This document shows positions 34,718-44,139 of a DNA stretch of 64,000 nucleotides, piece by piece. Below the pieces are notes generated by a model. That model made no database searches. It saw only the letters and a program-made list of their open reading frames with translations, and was not told the origin of the DNA. The translations under genes and the position numbers were made by a program. This DNA is from JACCQS01 sp963766765. Its GTDB lineage: Bacteria; Actinomycetota; Actinomycetes; Mycobacteriales; Geodermatophilaceae. The stretch spans positions 124,001 to 188,000 of the forward strand of contig CAVYBR010000004.1 of the NCBI GenBank assembly GCA_963766765.1, written 5' to 3'. Position 1 is the first letter of the stretch; every line of letters begins with the position of its first letter.

Positions 34718-36078
34718 GACGGGTTCAGCACCGGCGCCAAGGTCTCGAGCGACTCCCGCACCACGGCCGCGTCCCCGACGACGACGGTGGCCAGAGCGCT
34801 GCCGGCCAGGAAGCGCCGCGACACCGTCAGGACGTCAGCGATCGAGACCTGGGTCAGGGCCTTCTGATGGTCGGCGAGCCAGGACGCCGACAGTCCTTGC
34901 CCAGCAAGGCTGGTCAGCATCGAAGCAAGTCCGGACTGCGTGGCGGTCGACAACGTCAAGGTTCCCATTGCGTAGCGCCGGGCAGAGTCGAGCTCGTCTT
35001 GACCGACCGGCGCCAACGCCATCCGGCCGAGCTCGTACCACGTCTCGTGGACCGCTCGGGCGGTCACCTCGCTGGCGACATCGGCAGTGATCAGGAACGT
35101 GGAACCTGCGACGGCATGATCGATGCCGCTGTGTGGGCTGTAGGTGAATCCGTTGCGTTCCCGGAGGTTCTCGGTCAATCGCGAGGAGAAGTATCCGCCG
35201 AAGATGAGGTTGGCCAGCTGCGCAGCCGCATAGTCAGGGTCGCTGCGACGCAAGGCGATCCCACCCCAGCGCAGGTTGCTCTGCACCGCGCCGGGGCGGT
35301 CGACCAGTGTGATTCCTGATGTCTCGTACGGCGGCAACGGCGGCATGGCCCGTGTACCCCCGCCCGAGTCCGTCCATTCGGCGAACGCAGCACCCGCTTG
35401 CTTGGCCACCGTCGCCGCCGTCACGTCGCCCACGACGACGAGCGTCGCGCCGCGTGGCCGAACCCGATCCCGGTGCGCCCGGCGCAGGCCGGCCGCGTCC
35501 AAGGCCGCTACCGCAGCCGGATCCGGCAACACCTGCGCGTACGGATGCTCCCCGAACAGCCGCCTGGCCCGAGCCATCCTGGCAACGACCGAGGGCTGGG
35601 TGAGCGCCATCGAGATCCGCTGGGCAAGTCGCTCGCGTTCGGCGATGACCTCCACCGACGGGTAGGAGGCCGAGGTCAGTATCTCGGCAAGGATCTCGAA
35701 CACGGCGGACAGCCCGGTCCGCAGCACCGCGGTGGACAACAGCAGCCGATCGGCGTCCATCGAAACCGACAGATCGGCACCAAGAGCGGCCAGGTCAAGG
35801 GCCAGCTGCTTCTGATCGCGGCGCGCCGTGCCGAAGAGCATGGCCGAGGACATGAGCGAGGCCCTCGCAGTGCTGGCGACCGCTGTGCGGCTGTTGGCCG
35901 CCGGCATCGGGATCCGCAGCCGCACCTCGACCATCGGGACCGTCGGCCGTCGCACGACCAGGGTGTCGAGACCGTTGGGGAGCGATGCCTCGACCGCCCG
36001 CGGTGCGCGCGCCGGACGGGGCTCGCGCAGAGCCGGGAGGGCAACGGCTGCGCGGTCGAGTTCCACCTGCTCTGTCAT
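34714..36078 (-). CDS. M16 peptidase, non-catalytic subunit
   Basis: This 454-residue protein has the M16 two-domain fold (VEASLPNGLDTLVV, LANLIFGGYFSSRLTENLRE, FTYSP) but no HxxEH. The zinc site region reads ASTARASLMSSAMLFGT. It therefore resembles the partner subunit of heterodimeric M16B peptidases, which supplies the Arg/Tyr pair (RNGFTYS) that binds the substrate carboxyl end. The ATG start overlaps the stop of the catalytic-subunit gene by 3 bases, and the gene overlaps nudC at its end. Confidence 0.87.
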   Translation of the reverse strand: MTEQVELDRAAVALPALREPRPARAPRAVEASLPNGLDTLVVRRPTVPMVEVRLRIPMPAANSRTAVASTARASLMSSAMLFGTARRDQKQLALDLAALGADLSVSMDADRLLLSTAVLRTGLSAVFEILAEILTSASYPSVEVIAERERLAQRISMALTQPSVVARMARARRLFGEHPYAQVLPDPAAVAALDAAGLRRAHRDRVRPRGATLVVVGDVTAATVAKQAGAAFAEWTDSGGGTRAMPPLPPYETSGITLVDRPGAVQSNLRWGGIALRRSDPDYAAAQLANLIFGGYFSSRLTENLRERNGFTYSPHSGIDHAVAGSTFLITADVASEVTARAVHETWYELGRMALAPVGQDELDSARRYAMGTLTLSTATQSGLASMLTSLAGQGLSASWLADHQKALTQVSIADVLTVSRRFLAGSALATVVVGDAAVVRESLETLAPVLNPS

Positions 36079-37378
36079 GAACTGGCCCCCGGCTTGAGTT
36101 CCAGCACGGCTCGGTGCTGGGCCGCAGCTCGGCCGCCGCCGCGATCACAGCGGAGGCTTCCACCGAGGCCAGCCGGGCGGGTAGATCGATGGCAAATTCC
36201 GCGCCGCCGTGGATCAGTTCGGCGGCCGCGAAGCTCTGCGTCCTACCCACCACGGGATCGGCCTGACGTAGCAGTTGCGCGGCCATTCGGGCCCGAACCC
36301 GCGCGAGATCCGCATCGTCCACGGCGCCGTCGGCTACGGCTTGGAGCTCGTCGTCCACCGCCGCGAGGATCTGCTCGGTGCTGACGTGTCCTCCGTGGTG
36401 TGCCTGGAAGATCAACTCGGTCGCGTCCCTGGCGTCGAACGGGTCACCGAACAGACCCAGGTACATCGACTGGTGAATGGCCAAGTGGTCCTTGTGGATC
36501 AGTCGCTGCTCCAGCCGAGAGGCGTCGGAGTCGGACATGAGTTCACTCAGGACGACGTAGGCCAGGTAGTCCTCGAAGGCCCCGACCGGATCCGGAACCC
36601 GCCAACCCACCGCGAGCGCCGGCGTCGCGGCCAAGGGATCCACTAGCTCCTTGTGCCGGTCCTCGGTCAGGCCCGGCTCGCCGAACCCGGGCAGTGCGGG
36701 AGTCGGACGGGCCGAGACCGGTCCGAAGTACTGGTGCACCCACGCGGTCGCCTGGTCGACGGTGAAATCGCCGCCGACCGCCAGAACCGCGTTTCCCGGC
36801 GCGTAGTAGGAGTCGAAAAATTCCGCAGCATCGTCCGCGGTGGCGCTCTCCAGGTCGACGAAGTCGCCGTACCCGTTGTGTGTGTTGGCGAAGGTGTCGA
36901 AGAGCACGTCGGGAAGCTGTAACCACGGGAACGCGCCGTACGGACGGTTGAGCACGTTGACCCGGATCTCTTCCTTGACCACGTCGATCTGGTTGTCGAT
37001 CGTTTCCTGGGTCAGCAGTGGAGCGGCCATCCGGTCGGCCTCGGCGAACAGCGCCCGCTCCAAAGCTCCGGAAGGCAGCACCTCGAAGTAGTTCGTGTAA
37101 TCCAGGTGCGTGCTGCCGTTGAAGACCCCACCACTGCCCTGGACCACTCGCGCGTGTTCGAGCTTGGGCAGATGAGCTGAGCCCTGGAACATCACGTGCT
37201 CGAAGAGGTGCGCGAAGCCGGTACGGCCGCGCGGCTCACTGCGCATCCCGACGTCGTAGTAGACGGCGACGGCGACGACCGGCGCGGTCGCATCCGGAGC
37301 GAGCACGACGCGCAGGCCGTTGTCGAGCACGAGGTGGTGCAACGGATGCGCGGGCAGGGACGGGACGCGGACGGGCAC
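36075..37378 (-). CDS. M16 zinc peptidase, catalytic subunit, with a frameshift near its end
   Basis: The N-terminal half has the inverted zinc motif HLFEH (HxxEH) and the downstream glutamate in VVKEEIRVN, so it is catalytically competent. The frame runs intact to AAELRP. After that the original frame reads through as arginine-rich nonsense to 35795. Shifting by one base near 36121 gives QHRAVLELKPGASS and a TGA at 36075-36077 that overlaps the ATG of the partner gene, a typical operon junction. One base is therefore missing. The repaired product has about 434 residues. Loss of only the last 14 residues might still leave a working enzyme. Confidence 0.82.
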
Positions 37379-37434
37379 CCGCGCGACGATAGCCGTTGTT
37401 CAGCGGACCGCTCAGCCCGTCCGCCGGCTGGCGC

Positions 37435-38406
37435 TCAGGTCAGCACGTCGATCTCGCCGATCACCCGGTCGACGATGCCGTAGAGCTCGGCGTGGGTGTT
37501 CGGAATCGAGACATACATCAGCGCGGGCGCGGCCCGCCCGGTTTCGATCAGGATCAGTGCCGCACGCTCCCCCGTCGAGTCGTAGCCGGCCACATCCCAG
37601 GCAAGGTCGAACTCGAGGAGATAGGCCGGCGCGCCGTCGACGGTGATCGGTTCGTCACGCAGTGTCTCGATCGTGTTGGGACTCGGGTAGTAGTTCAGGC
37701 GGACGCTTTCCTGCACCTCGAGAATCGTGCTGCCAAAAGTGCTGGGTCCGCTGTATCCGAAGATCGGCTGCAACGGTCCCGACGTCACCTGCGCGATGAA
37801 CTGGCCGCCGTCTGGAACCACGTCCTGGGTCACGATGTATTGCCCCGCGGTCGCTGTCGTCTCGACCACTTCGTTGACGAATTCCAACCAGTACGGACCG
37901 AGGTAGGGGTAGGCGACACCAGCTTCCTCGTCGACGATGCGGGTCTGTCCGGGCGGGCGGGTGGGTACCGAGGGCACTCCAGCGGTCGTGCTGTTTGCGG
38001 GCGGATCATTCGATCCGCCGACGAAGACGACGATGCCGATGAGCACCAGCACGGCAGCGGCCCCAGCGGCCCAACCGATCCAACTGCTGCGCTGCGTCCG
38101 AACTCTCGTCTGCCATCCCGGCTTTGGTGAGGGTGACTCCTCAGGGTCGGAGTCGCGTCCACTGGGGGGCTGGTACGGGTTGCGAGACGGGGGTTGGAAC
38201 GGCGTTTCAAACGGGTCGATGTGGCGCGCCGGCCCGGCCGCGTAGGCGCTCAGTGTCGAATCGGTGCCCGGCACTGTCCGTACGGACTCACTCCAGCCCA
38301 GGCCGTTCCACCAGCGCTCGAGGCCGGCTCGGCCCTCGGGGTCGGGATACCACCCCGCAGTGTCGCTCGCGCCGTCACCCGTGCCAGGCGGATCACTCAC
38401 GAACAC
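37435..38406 (-). CDS. DUF2510 protein with one membrane helix and an extracytoplasmic domain
   Basis: The 323-residue protein begins with a DUF2510 motif (AGWYPDPEGRAGLERWWNGLGW, tryptophan-rich), then a Pro-rich linker. A single helix follows at about residues 112-130 (WAAGAAAVLVLIGIVVFVG), then a roughly 190-residue outer domain of unknown fold. DUF2510 proteins are widespread in actinobacteria with unknown function. It lies 56 bp upstream of the M16 pair in the same orientation. The start is uncertain: GTG at 38400 is an alternative. Only 33 bp separate it from the divergent flavoprotein gene. Confidence 0.75.
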   Translation of the reverse strand: MFVSDPPGTGDGASDTAGWYPDPEGRAGLERWWNGLGWSESVRTVPGTDSTLSAYAAGPARHIDPFETPFQPPSRNPYQPPSGRDSDPEESPSPKPGWQTRVRTQRSSWIGWAAGAAAVLVLIGIVVFVGGSNDPPANSTTAGVPSVPTRPPGQTRIVDEEAGVAYPYLGPYWLEFVNEVVETTATAGQYIVTQDVVPDGGQFIAQVTSGPLQPIFGYSGPSTFGSTILEVQESVRLNYYPSPNTIETLRDEPITVDGAPAYLLEFDLAWDVAGYDSTGERAALILIETGRAAPALMYVSIPNTHAELYGIVDRVIGEIDVLT

Positions 38407-38439
38407 GAGGGTACGTCGCGCACTATCCTTCCCAGAACC

Positions 38440-39984
38440 ATGAGGGAAGCCGGGCCTGAAGCTGCGCGCGCCGGCGATCTCACCGATCTGCTCATCGACA
38501 CCGACGTCTGGTCAGAACAGCTACTCCACGACGCGGGTATCCCTATTGTGGAAGTGCCGCTGGTCTCGATCGGTGGTGGGCTGGGGTCCTTCGCGCTGAT
38601 CGACCTGCTCAGGATCTGCGGGCTAGGCACCGAGTCACTTCGAGTCCTCACACCGCTCACAACGCCGTGGGAGAGCTTCGCCTATCTGACCCGGGTTTCT
38701 CAGGTGGCGCGCGGGGATCGGCTCCGCTCGGACTCCTCGGCCTGCCCGGACAACTTCTGGGGGTTTCCCTCCTATGCCGTGCGCGAGGCGTTCCGCGCCG
38801 ACTCCGTCCGGGGATTCTTGTCGCCGCTCTGGCAGGTACTGACCGAGCCAGTGTTTGGGGAGTACTTCGCCCCGCGGCTCGGCCAGGTGATCGAGGCGCT
38901 GATCCGGGAGTCGGCTCGGATCCGCTACCCCGAGATGGTCGTGGCTGGTCAGGTGCGGATGGTGCGACGGCGGGAGGCGGGTGGCTACTTCACCGTCCTC
39001 ACCCCGCCTGAGTCGGCCGCTGGAACGAAGCGGGTCGCCTTCCGCTCGGGCTATGTCCATCTTGCGGTCGGCTACGCGGGCCTGAAGTTCCTGCCCGACC
39101 TACAGGCCTACCGAAAGTCCAACCAAGCACGCAATCGCGTCGTGAACGCCTATGAGCCGCATGAACACGTCTACGACCAGTTGCGCCGCCGCCCAGGGAC
39201 GGTCATGGTCCGCGGGTCCGGCATGGTGGCCGCGCGCGTGTTGCAGAGGTTGATCGAGGAGCGAAACAGCCACGGTCTGCAAACGCGGGTCATACACATC
39301 TTCGGCAACTACGTCGCCGGACCGGAGGGTCCGAGATTCATGCGCCGCGACGGCGGCGACGGGTTCGCGTATCAACCCTTTTCCGAACCGAAAGCGGTAT
39401 GGGGCGGGCAGTTACGGGACCGGGTCCGCAAGACCGAAGGCGCCCAGCGGGTCGCGATTTACCAGTCTCTGGGGGGCGCCTCGACGCCGTTGCGCAAGTC
39501 CTGGCGGCTAACGCTGGCCGCGGCTCGCGAGCAGGGGTGGTACTCCAGCGTGGTCGGGGAGGTGGAAGCGCTCGACTCCGGCGCCGACGAGATGATCACC
39601 GCCCGGATCCATACCGGTGCGAGCGTGCTCATGGCCGAAGCATCGTTCGTCATCGATTGTGCGGGATTGGAGTCAGATATCGGTGAGCAGCGCATCATCG
39701 CCGACCTTCTGAAGCACACCGGCGCGGCCCGTAACCCATTGGGGCGCTTGGACGTCGAGCCATCCTTCGAAGTCCGCGGCACCCGCAGCGGCCGGGGCCG
39801 CCTCTACGCTTCAGGCGCTGCGACGCACGGCGGATACCTCCCGGGCGCTGACAGTTTCCTGGGTCTCCAGATCGCTGCGCAGGAGATCGCCGACGATCTC
39901 TCGACCGATGGCTTCTGCCGCAAGCTCCGCCCGGCGCGCTCTGCCCGACAGTGGCTGCGCTGGGCTGCGAACTCGGCTCCCTGA
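38440..39984 (+). CDS. FAD/NAD(P)-binding flavoprotein-like protein, first gene of the FHA operon
   Basis: The 514-residue protein has an N-terminal dinucleotide site (VSIGGGLGSFALIDLLRI, GxGxxG-like) and a second Rossmann-like segment (TVMVRGSGMVAARVLQRL) about 250 residues later. A C-terminal region contains GRLYASGAATHGGYLPGADSFLGLQ. The arrangement resembles flavin monooxygenase or ornithine-hydroxylase-like folds, but no specific family is recognised. The ATG start follows a short 33-bp divergent intergenic region, so the mRNA may be nearly leaderless. The next gene begins 7 bp after its stop, and the whole operon is tightly packed. Confidence 0.65.
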   Translation: MREAGPEAARAGDLTDLLIDTDVWSEQLLHDAGIPIVEVPLVSIGGGLGSFALIDLLRICGLGTESLRVLTPLTTPWESFAYLTRVSQVARGDRLRSDSSACPDNFWGFPSYAVREAFRADSVRGFLSPLWQVLTEPVFGEYFAPRLGQVIEALIRESARIRYPEMVVAGQVRMVRRREAGGYFTVLTPPESAAGTKRVAFRSGYVHLAVGYAGLKFLPDLQAYRKSNQARNRVVNAYEPHEHVYDQLRRRPGTVMVRGSGMVAARVLQRLIEERNSHGLQTRVIHIFGNYVAGPEGPRFMRRDGGDGFAYQPFSEPKAVWGGQLRDRVRKTEGAQRVAIYQSLGGASTPLRKSWRLTLAAAREQGWYSSVVGEVEALDSGADEMITARIHTGASVLMAEASFVIDCAGLESDIGEQRIIADLLKHTGAARNPLGRLDVEPSFEVRGTRSGRGRLYASGAATHGGYLPGADSFLGLQIAAQEIADDLSTDGFCRKLRPARSARQWLRWAANSAP

Positions 39985-39991
39985 GGCATCG

Positions 39992-40429
39992 ATGACCTAC
40001 TCGCTGGCCGGACGAATGCAGACCCGGATCGTGTTGTTCAGCCTGATCGGCGCGATCTGGACGGCCCTGATCACGCCGATTCTGCCGACTCGGCTGCCGC
40101 TCGGGGCCTCCTACGAGATGGCGTTCTCGGTGCTCGGGCTGCTTGTCGTGTTCGGTCTGCTGTGGGAGCTGCTCTATCACCTCCTGCAGCAGTTCCGTTG
40201 GGACAAGGACTGGCCGACGGCCTTCTCGCTCGTCGCGGTCGTGCCCGAGGGGTTGCTGCTGTGGCTGCTCTTGGGCACCGACACCTGGCTCTGGGACATC
40301 CCGGTGACGCCGCGCGCGTTCTGGCTCCTCTTCTGCTCGACCTGGCTGGTCATCTGGGCCGGACTCAATGGCCCGATCCGGGTCCTGCTCACCCGGTGGC
40401 GCTGGCGGGGCGGGAGGCTGTTCGGGTGA
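39992..40429 (+). CDS. Four-helix membrane protein in the FHA operon
   Basis: A 145-residue protein with four hydrophobic helices (about 12-30, 43-64, 78-96 and 106-127) separated by short loops, and basic residues at the C-terminus (TRWRWRGGRLFG). No family is recognised. A weak GAGG precedes the ATG. Its stop overlaps the FHA gene start by 4 bases (GTGA), so the two are translationally coupled. It probably provides the membrane location for the FHA protein's complex. Confidence 0.7.
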   Translation: MTYSLAGRMQTRIVLFSLIGAIWTALITPILPTRLPLGASYEMAFSVLGLLVVFGLLWELLYHLLQQFRWDKDWPTAFSLVAVVPEGLLLWLLLGTDTWLWDIPVTPRAFWLLFCSTWLVIWAGLNGPIRVLLTRWRWRGGRLFG

Positions 40430-41631
40430 GCGACCCAAGCACCTCGTCGATCGTGTCTGTCTTCGACCGGGTCGCAGTCACCGTCCGACCCGGTACGGAC
40501 GTGGTCGCCCGCCTGCCCGGCGTCCTCCTGGTGACGCGGGTTCCCGAGACCGAGGCCGGGGATCGCGTCCTGCGGGCAGTGTTGGAGCTGCTCGAGATCA
40601 TCGGCGAGGGCGCCGATGATGCCCCGGGTGAACGTATGACGCGAGGGCTCCTCGTGCTGATCGAGGACGGGGCAGCACCCGACGACCTGGCCGTGGTTGC
40701 CGCCACTGACAAAGGACTCGCAGTTGTGCTCGCCGGAGCGGGGGCGATGACGGTCGCCAATCCCGCGCTGCGGCTGGCAACCGCGCACGGGCAGGTGCTG
40801 ACCCAGGAAATCGGGTGGCCCCCAGCGCCGGTGCTGCTGCACTTGGCGCCCGACGAGGCAGCGCCGGGCGACGCGGCGAAGCGCAGGGCGTTCGTACGGC
40901 CCCTCGACCTGCGCGCCGGCGTGGTGCCGGGTCGGGCCGCCGTCCTTGCGCCGGAACCGGTGGCGACTTCGCTGACTGGAACCATCCTGCTGGGTCAGCG
41001 CGTGCGGCTGCCATCACCGGCGACCGACGGACCGGCGGAGGACGAGCCCGGGCCTCCGGCGCGGCATGACCGGATCCTGGGAGTTGGTCCGGCGGTGGCG
41101 AGCCGACCTCCCCTACCGGTCCTGATGCCGGGTGGGGACGCCGACGCGGGGTCCACAGTTCTCGTGCGCGGGTACCGCTGTCGGGATGGCCATTTCAACG
41201 ATCCACGCGCCCTGTTCTGCGCGGTCTGCGGCATCCGGATGGCCGAGAGCACGAGCGTGTTGGTCGAGGGGCCACGGCCACCACTTGGACTCCTGGTTCT
41301 GGACAACGGAGCCAGCTTCTCCGTCGACGACGACTACCTCCTGGGTCGCGAACCTGAAGTCGACGAGCGAGTCCGCGCGGGGCGCCTGCGCCCGCTGGTG
41401 CTCTTCGACTCCACCGGTGCGATCTCCCGCCGGCACGCCGAGATCCGGCTCGACGAATGGGACGTGCTGCTGCTGGACTGCGGCTCTGCCAACGGGACGC
41501 TCGTCGCGGAGCGGGACGCCGGGGTGTGGGCCACGCTGATCCCCGGTCAGCCGGTCAAGCTACTGCCCAGCATGCAGGTGCGGATCGGGGACCGCAGCTT
41601 CGTCTTCGAGTCCTTGCAGGGTGCTCTGTGA
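40426..41631 (+). CDS. Zinc-ribbon/FHA-domain phosphothreonine-binding protein
   Basis: A 401-residue protein. The N-terminal part (about 1-230) is unrecognised and Ala/Val-rich. A zinc-ribbon-like patch CRDGHF...CAVCG follows at about 250-270. The C-terminal FHA domain (about 290-400) has the core residues YLLGRE, ISRRHAEI and CGSANGTLV, which bind phosphothreonine. The partner kinase could be the PknB-type protein encoded convergently at 42463-44139. GTG starts overlap stops on both sides. It may scaffold the pseudokinase encoded next. Confidence 0.83.
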   Translation: MSDPSTSSIVSVFDRVAVTVRPGTDVVARLPGVLLVTRVPETEAGDRVLRAVLELLEIIGEGADDAPGERMTRGLLVLIEDGAAPDDLAVVAATDKGLAVVLAGAGAMTVANPALRLATAHGQVLTQEIGWPPAPVLLHLAPDEAAPGDAAKRRAFVRPLDLRAGVVPGRAAVLAPEPVATSLTGTILLGQRVRLPSPATDGPAEDEPGPPARHDRILGVGPAVASRPPLPVLMPGGDADAGSTVLVRGYRCRDGHFNDPRALFCAVCGIRMAESTSVLVEGPRPPLGLLVLDNGASFSVDDDYLLGREPEVDERVRAGRLRPLVLFDSTGAISRRHAEIRLDEWDVLLLDCGSANGTLVAERDAGVWATLIPGQPVKLLPSMQVRIGDRSFVFESLQGAL

Positions 41632-42476
41632 CGAGCCGCGCTGTTCCGATTCCGATTCCAGCCCGTATCGGGGACTACCAGGTTCAGGGAGCTCTCGGGT
41701 ACGGCAACAGCGGCCGCGTATACCTCGCGAAACCCCCGGAGCGACTGGGCCTGATAGAGGAGTTCGTCGCGGTCAAGGTGTTCAACGGTCCGTGTTCGGA
41801 TGCTGCCTATGAACTCGCCGTCGAGGAGTTGCGTGCGGTCTCCGCGTTGGCATCGCCCTTCGTGGCTCGCGTCTTCGAAGCCGGCGTCGAGGGCTCGTCG
41901 CTCTTCTACGCATCCGAATACGTCGCCCTCGGCTCGCTCGCCGCGCCCGGACGCCCGCTGCGTCAGCTCGAGGTGCTGCTGGCCATCTCGCATGCGGCGC
42001 AAGCCGCACATGCGATGCACGAGGCGGGCATCGCCCACGCCGCGATCAAGCCGCAGAACGTGCTCATCGGTCCGGACAGCGCCCTGCTCTGCGACCTCGG
42101 GCTGGGCCGGCACCTGCGGCCCGGACTGACGACCGGCGTGGCCAGCTCGGGATCGGTGGAATACCTCGATCCAGCGGTCCTGCGCGGCGCCGCCCCATCC
42201 AGGTCGAGTGAGGTCTGGGCGCTCGGCGCCACCCTGCACCGAACTCTGTCGGGGGTCGGGCTCTACGGCCAGCTGTCGAACGCAGAGCCGCTGCGCGACA
42301 TCCGCACGGTGATGTCCACAGCTCCGACGATCGCGGCACAGCTGCCACCCAAAGTCAGCGCACTGATCCAAGCGTGCCTGCTGCCCCTCGATCGCCGACT
42401 GCCCACCGCCGCAGTTCTGTTCGAACAGTTGACGGAGTTGGTCCGCGACGGCCAGCCGCCGATCAGCGCTGGGTGA
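41628..42476 (+). CDS. Pseudokinase (degenerate Hanks-type kinase)
   Basis: The 282-residue protein keeps the kinase fold: a glycine loop LGYGNSGRVYLA, the ATP lysine in VAVKVF and the APE-equivalent region around VEYLDPAVLRG. The catalytic loop HRD is changed to HAA (AHAAIKPQNVL), so the base aspartate is lost, and DFG reads DLG. It is thus probably inactive as a kinase and may act as an allosteric or binding protein. It has no membrane helix. Its GTG start overlaps the FHA gene stop by 4 bases. It overlaps the convergent kinase gene by 14 bases at the 3' end. Confidence 0.83.
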   Translation: MTSRAVPIPIPARIGDYQVQGALGYGNSGRVYLAKPPERLGLIEEFVAVKVFNGPCSDAAYELAVEELRAVSALASPFVARVFEAGVEGSSLFYASEYVALGSLAAPGRPLRQLEVLLAISHAAQAAHAMHEAGIAHAAIKPQNVLIGPDSALLCDLGLGRHLRPGLTTGVASSGSVEYLDPAVLRGAAPSRSSEVWALGATLHRTLSGVGLYGQLSNAEPLRDIRTVMSTAPTIAAQLPPKVSALIQACLLPLDRRLPTAAVLFEQLTELVRDGQPPISAG

Positions 42477-44139
42477 TCTGCCCGCGCACGACCCACCAGT
42501 CGTAGAGGGCCTGTAACCCCACGGCATCACCCGAAGCCGCTGATGTGATGGCGAAGACCCTGAATTCGGTGCTGGTCCATACGAGGTAGGCGGTGCTCTC
42601 CGAGTCGATGAAACAGGCCAATTCGCCCAGGACCGGTCCGCCCTGGGCGTAGGCCGCGTATCCCTGGTTCTGGCCGCAGCCAGCGGCGTCCCCGGAAGGA
42701 AGTTCCTCGAGCGAGCGCTCCGTGACGTAGGCGTCGAAAGCCGCCTCGACGTCAGCCTCCTCGGCGTACAGCAGGAAGTCACTCGCGTTGGCTCCGGGCG
42801 AGGAGATGCTCGGTCCGCACGCCAGCGCGGCCAGCGAACCGTCATCGGCGGGGCGGGCGGTCGGGGTGCAGCCGCTCGCGCTGAAGTCCAGCGGAATGAG
42901 GCCACGCAGCGCGGTTTCGTCGTCGGGTGCCGCGGGTCCGGCCTCGGCCTCGGGGTCGGATCCACCGGCGCCGTCGAGAATCCCGCCCGCTGGTAGCTCC
43001 TCAGTGGGGGTGGGACTGCCCGTGCTGGTCGTGGTCGGGTCGGCAGTGGTCGACGGGTCCTCGTCCGGGCCGAGGACGACGATCAAGATTGCGGCGATGA
43101 CTGCCAACAGGATGGCGATCGCGGCCGCGACGCGCATCCTGGCCCGCCGGGACTCCGGCGGCGGGGCACCGGGCGCCGACCCTGCGCCCGCCCGCGGGAT
43201 CGGTCCCGCCAGCGGCCGCGGGCCGGATGAGACGGGAACCCGCGCAGGGATCGGGGCCGACCACGGTGGGGGCACGGCAGCTGGATAAGAACCCGCGCCG
43301 ACCAGAGCCGCCCGCGCCGCGGCGCCGAGCTGCCCGGCGCGCGCGAAGCGGTGCTCGGGATTCTTGGCCATGCCGCGTGCGATGACCTCGTCCAGGACCG
43401 GGGGTATGCCGATCCGCTGAGTCGAGGGCCGGGGTGGGGGGAGGTTGAGATGGGCGTACATCAGGGTCGGCAGGCCGTCACCCTTGAACGGCGGGCCGGC
43501 GGTCAGGCACTCGTAGAGCAGGCAGGCCAGGGAGTACACGTCCGCGCGCCGGTCGAGGGGGGCATCGAGGAAACGTTCCGGTGCCATGTAGTCGAAGCTG
43601 CCCACTGCTGCCCCGGTGTGGGTCAGAGCGGTGGCCTTCCCGGAGCCGGCGGTCCGGGCGATGCCGAAGTCGACCAAGTAGATGAAGTCCTCGTCCCTGC
43701 CGGGGTTGCTGAGCAACACGTTGGACGGCTTCACGTCCCGGTGGATCAATCCGTCGTCGTGGGCGGCATCCAGTGCGCGGGCCAGCTGGCTGATGATGTT
43801 GACCGCGCGCCCGGGCGGCATCGGCCCATCGCGTTCCAGCGCCTCGCCGAGGTCTTCACCCTCGACCAGACGCATGTCCAGAAACAACCGGCCGTCGATC
43901 TCGCCGAACCGATGGATCGGTATGACGTGCGGCTCACGTAGCCGTGCGGCCAGCTGGGACTCGCGCCGGAACCGTTCCCGGTAGCCGGCGTCCTGGGCCA
44001 GGCTCTCGGTCAGCAACTTGAGTGCGACGACGCGGTCATGCGTCTCGTCATAGGCCCGATAGACCTCGCCCATGCCGCCCCGGCCGAGCACACCTTCGAT
44101 CCGGTACGGACCGAACTGCTGCACGGGACTCCGATCCAC
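42463..44139 (-). CDS. PknB-type serine/threonine protein kinase with membrane helix and outer domain
   Basis: The kinase domain (about 1-270) is intact: glycine loop LGRGGMGEVYRA, ATP lysine VALKLL, catalytic loop IHRDVKPSNVLL, metal motif VDFGIA and APE in MAPERF. A Pro-rich juxtamembrane region follows, then one helix (about 333-352, AIAILLAVIAAILIVVL) and a Thr/Pro linker. The outer domain of about 190 residues has four cysteines that may form two disulfides; it is not PASTA. The kinase is a plausible source of phosphothreonine for the FHA protein encoded opposite. Confidence 0.9.
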   Translation of the reverse strand: MDRSPVQQFGPYRIEGVLGRGGMGEVYRAYDETHDRVVALKLLTESLAQDAGYRERFRRESQLAARLREPHVIPIHRFGEIDGRLFLDMRLVEGEDLGEALERDGPMPPGRAVNIISQLARALDAAHDDGLIHRDVKPSNVLLSNPGRDEDFIYLVDFGIARTAGSGKATALTHTGAAVGSFDYMAPERFLDAPLDRRADVYSLACLLYECLTAGPPFKGDGLPTLMYAHLNLPPPRPSTQRIGIPPVLDEVIARGMAKNPEHRFARAGQLGAAARAALVGAGSYPAAVPPPWSAPIPARVPVSSGPRPLAGPIPRAGAGSAPGAPPPESRRARMRVAAAIAILLAVIAAILIVVLGPDEDPSTTADPTTTSTGSPTPTEELPAGGILDGAGGSDPEAEAGPAAPDDETALRGLIPLDFSASGCTPTARPADDGSLAALACGPSISSPGANASDFLLYAEEADVEAAFDAYVTERSLEELPSGDAAGCGQNQGYAAYAQGGPVLGELACFIDSESTAYLVWTSTEFRVFAITSAASGDAVGLQALYDWWVVRGQITQR

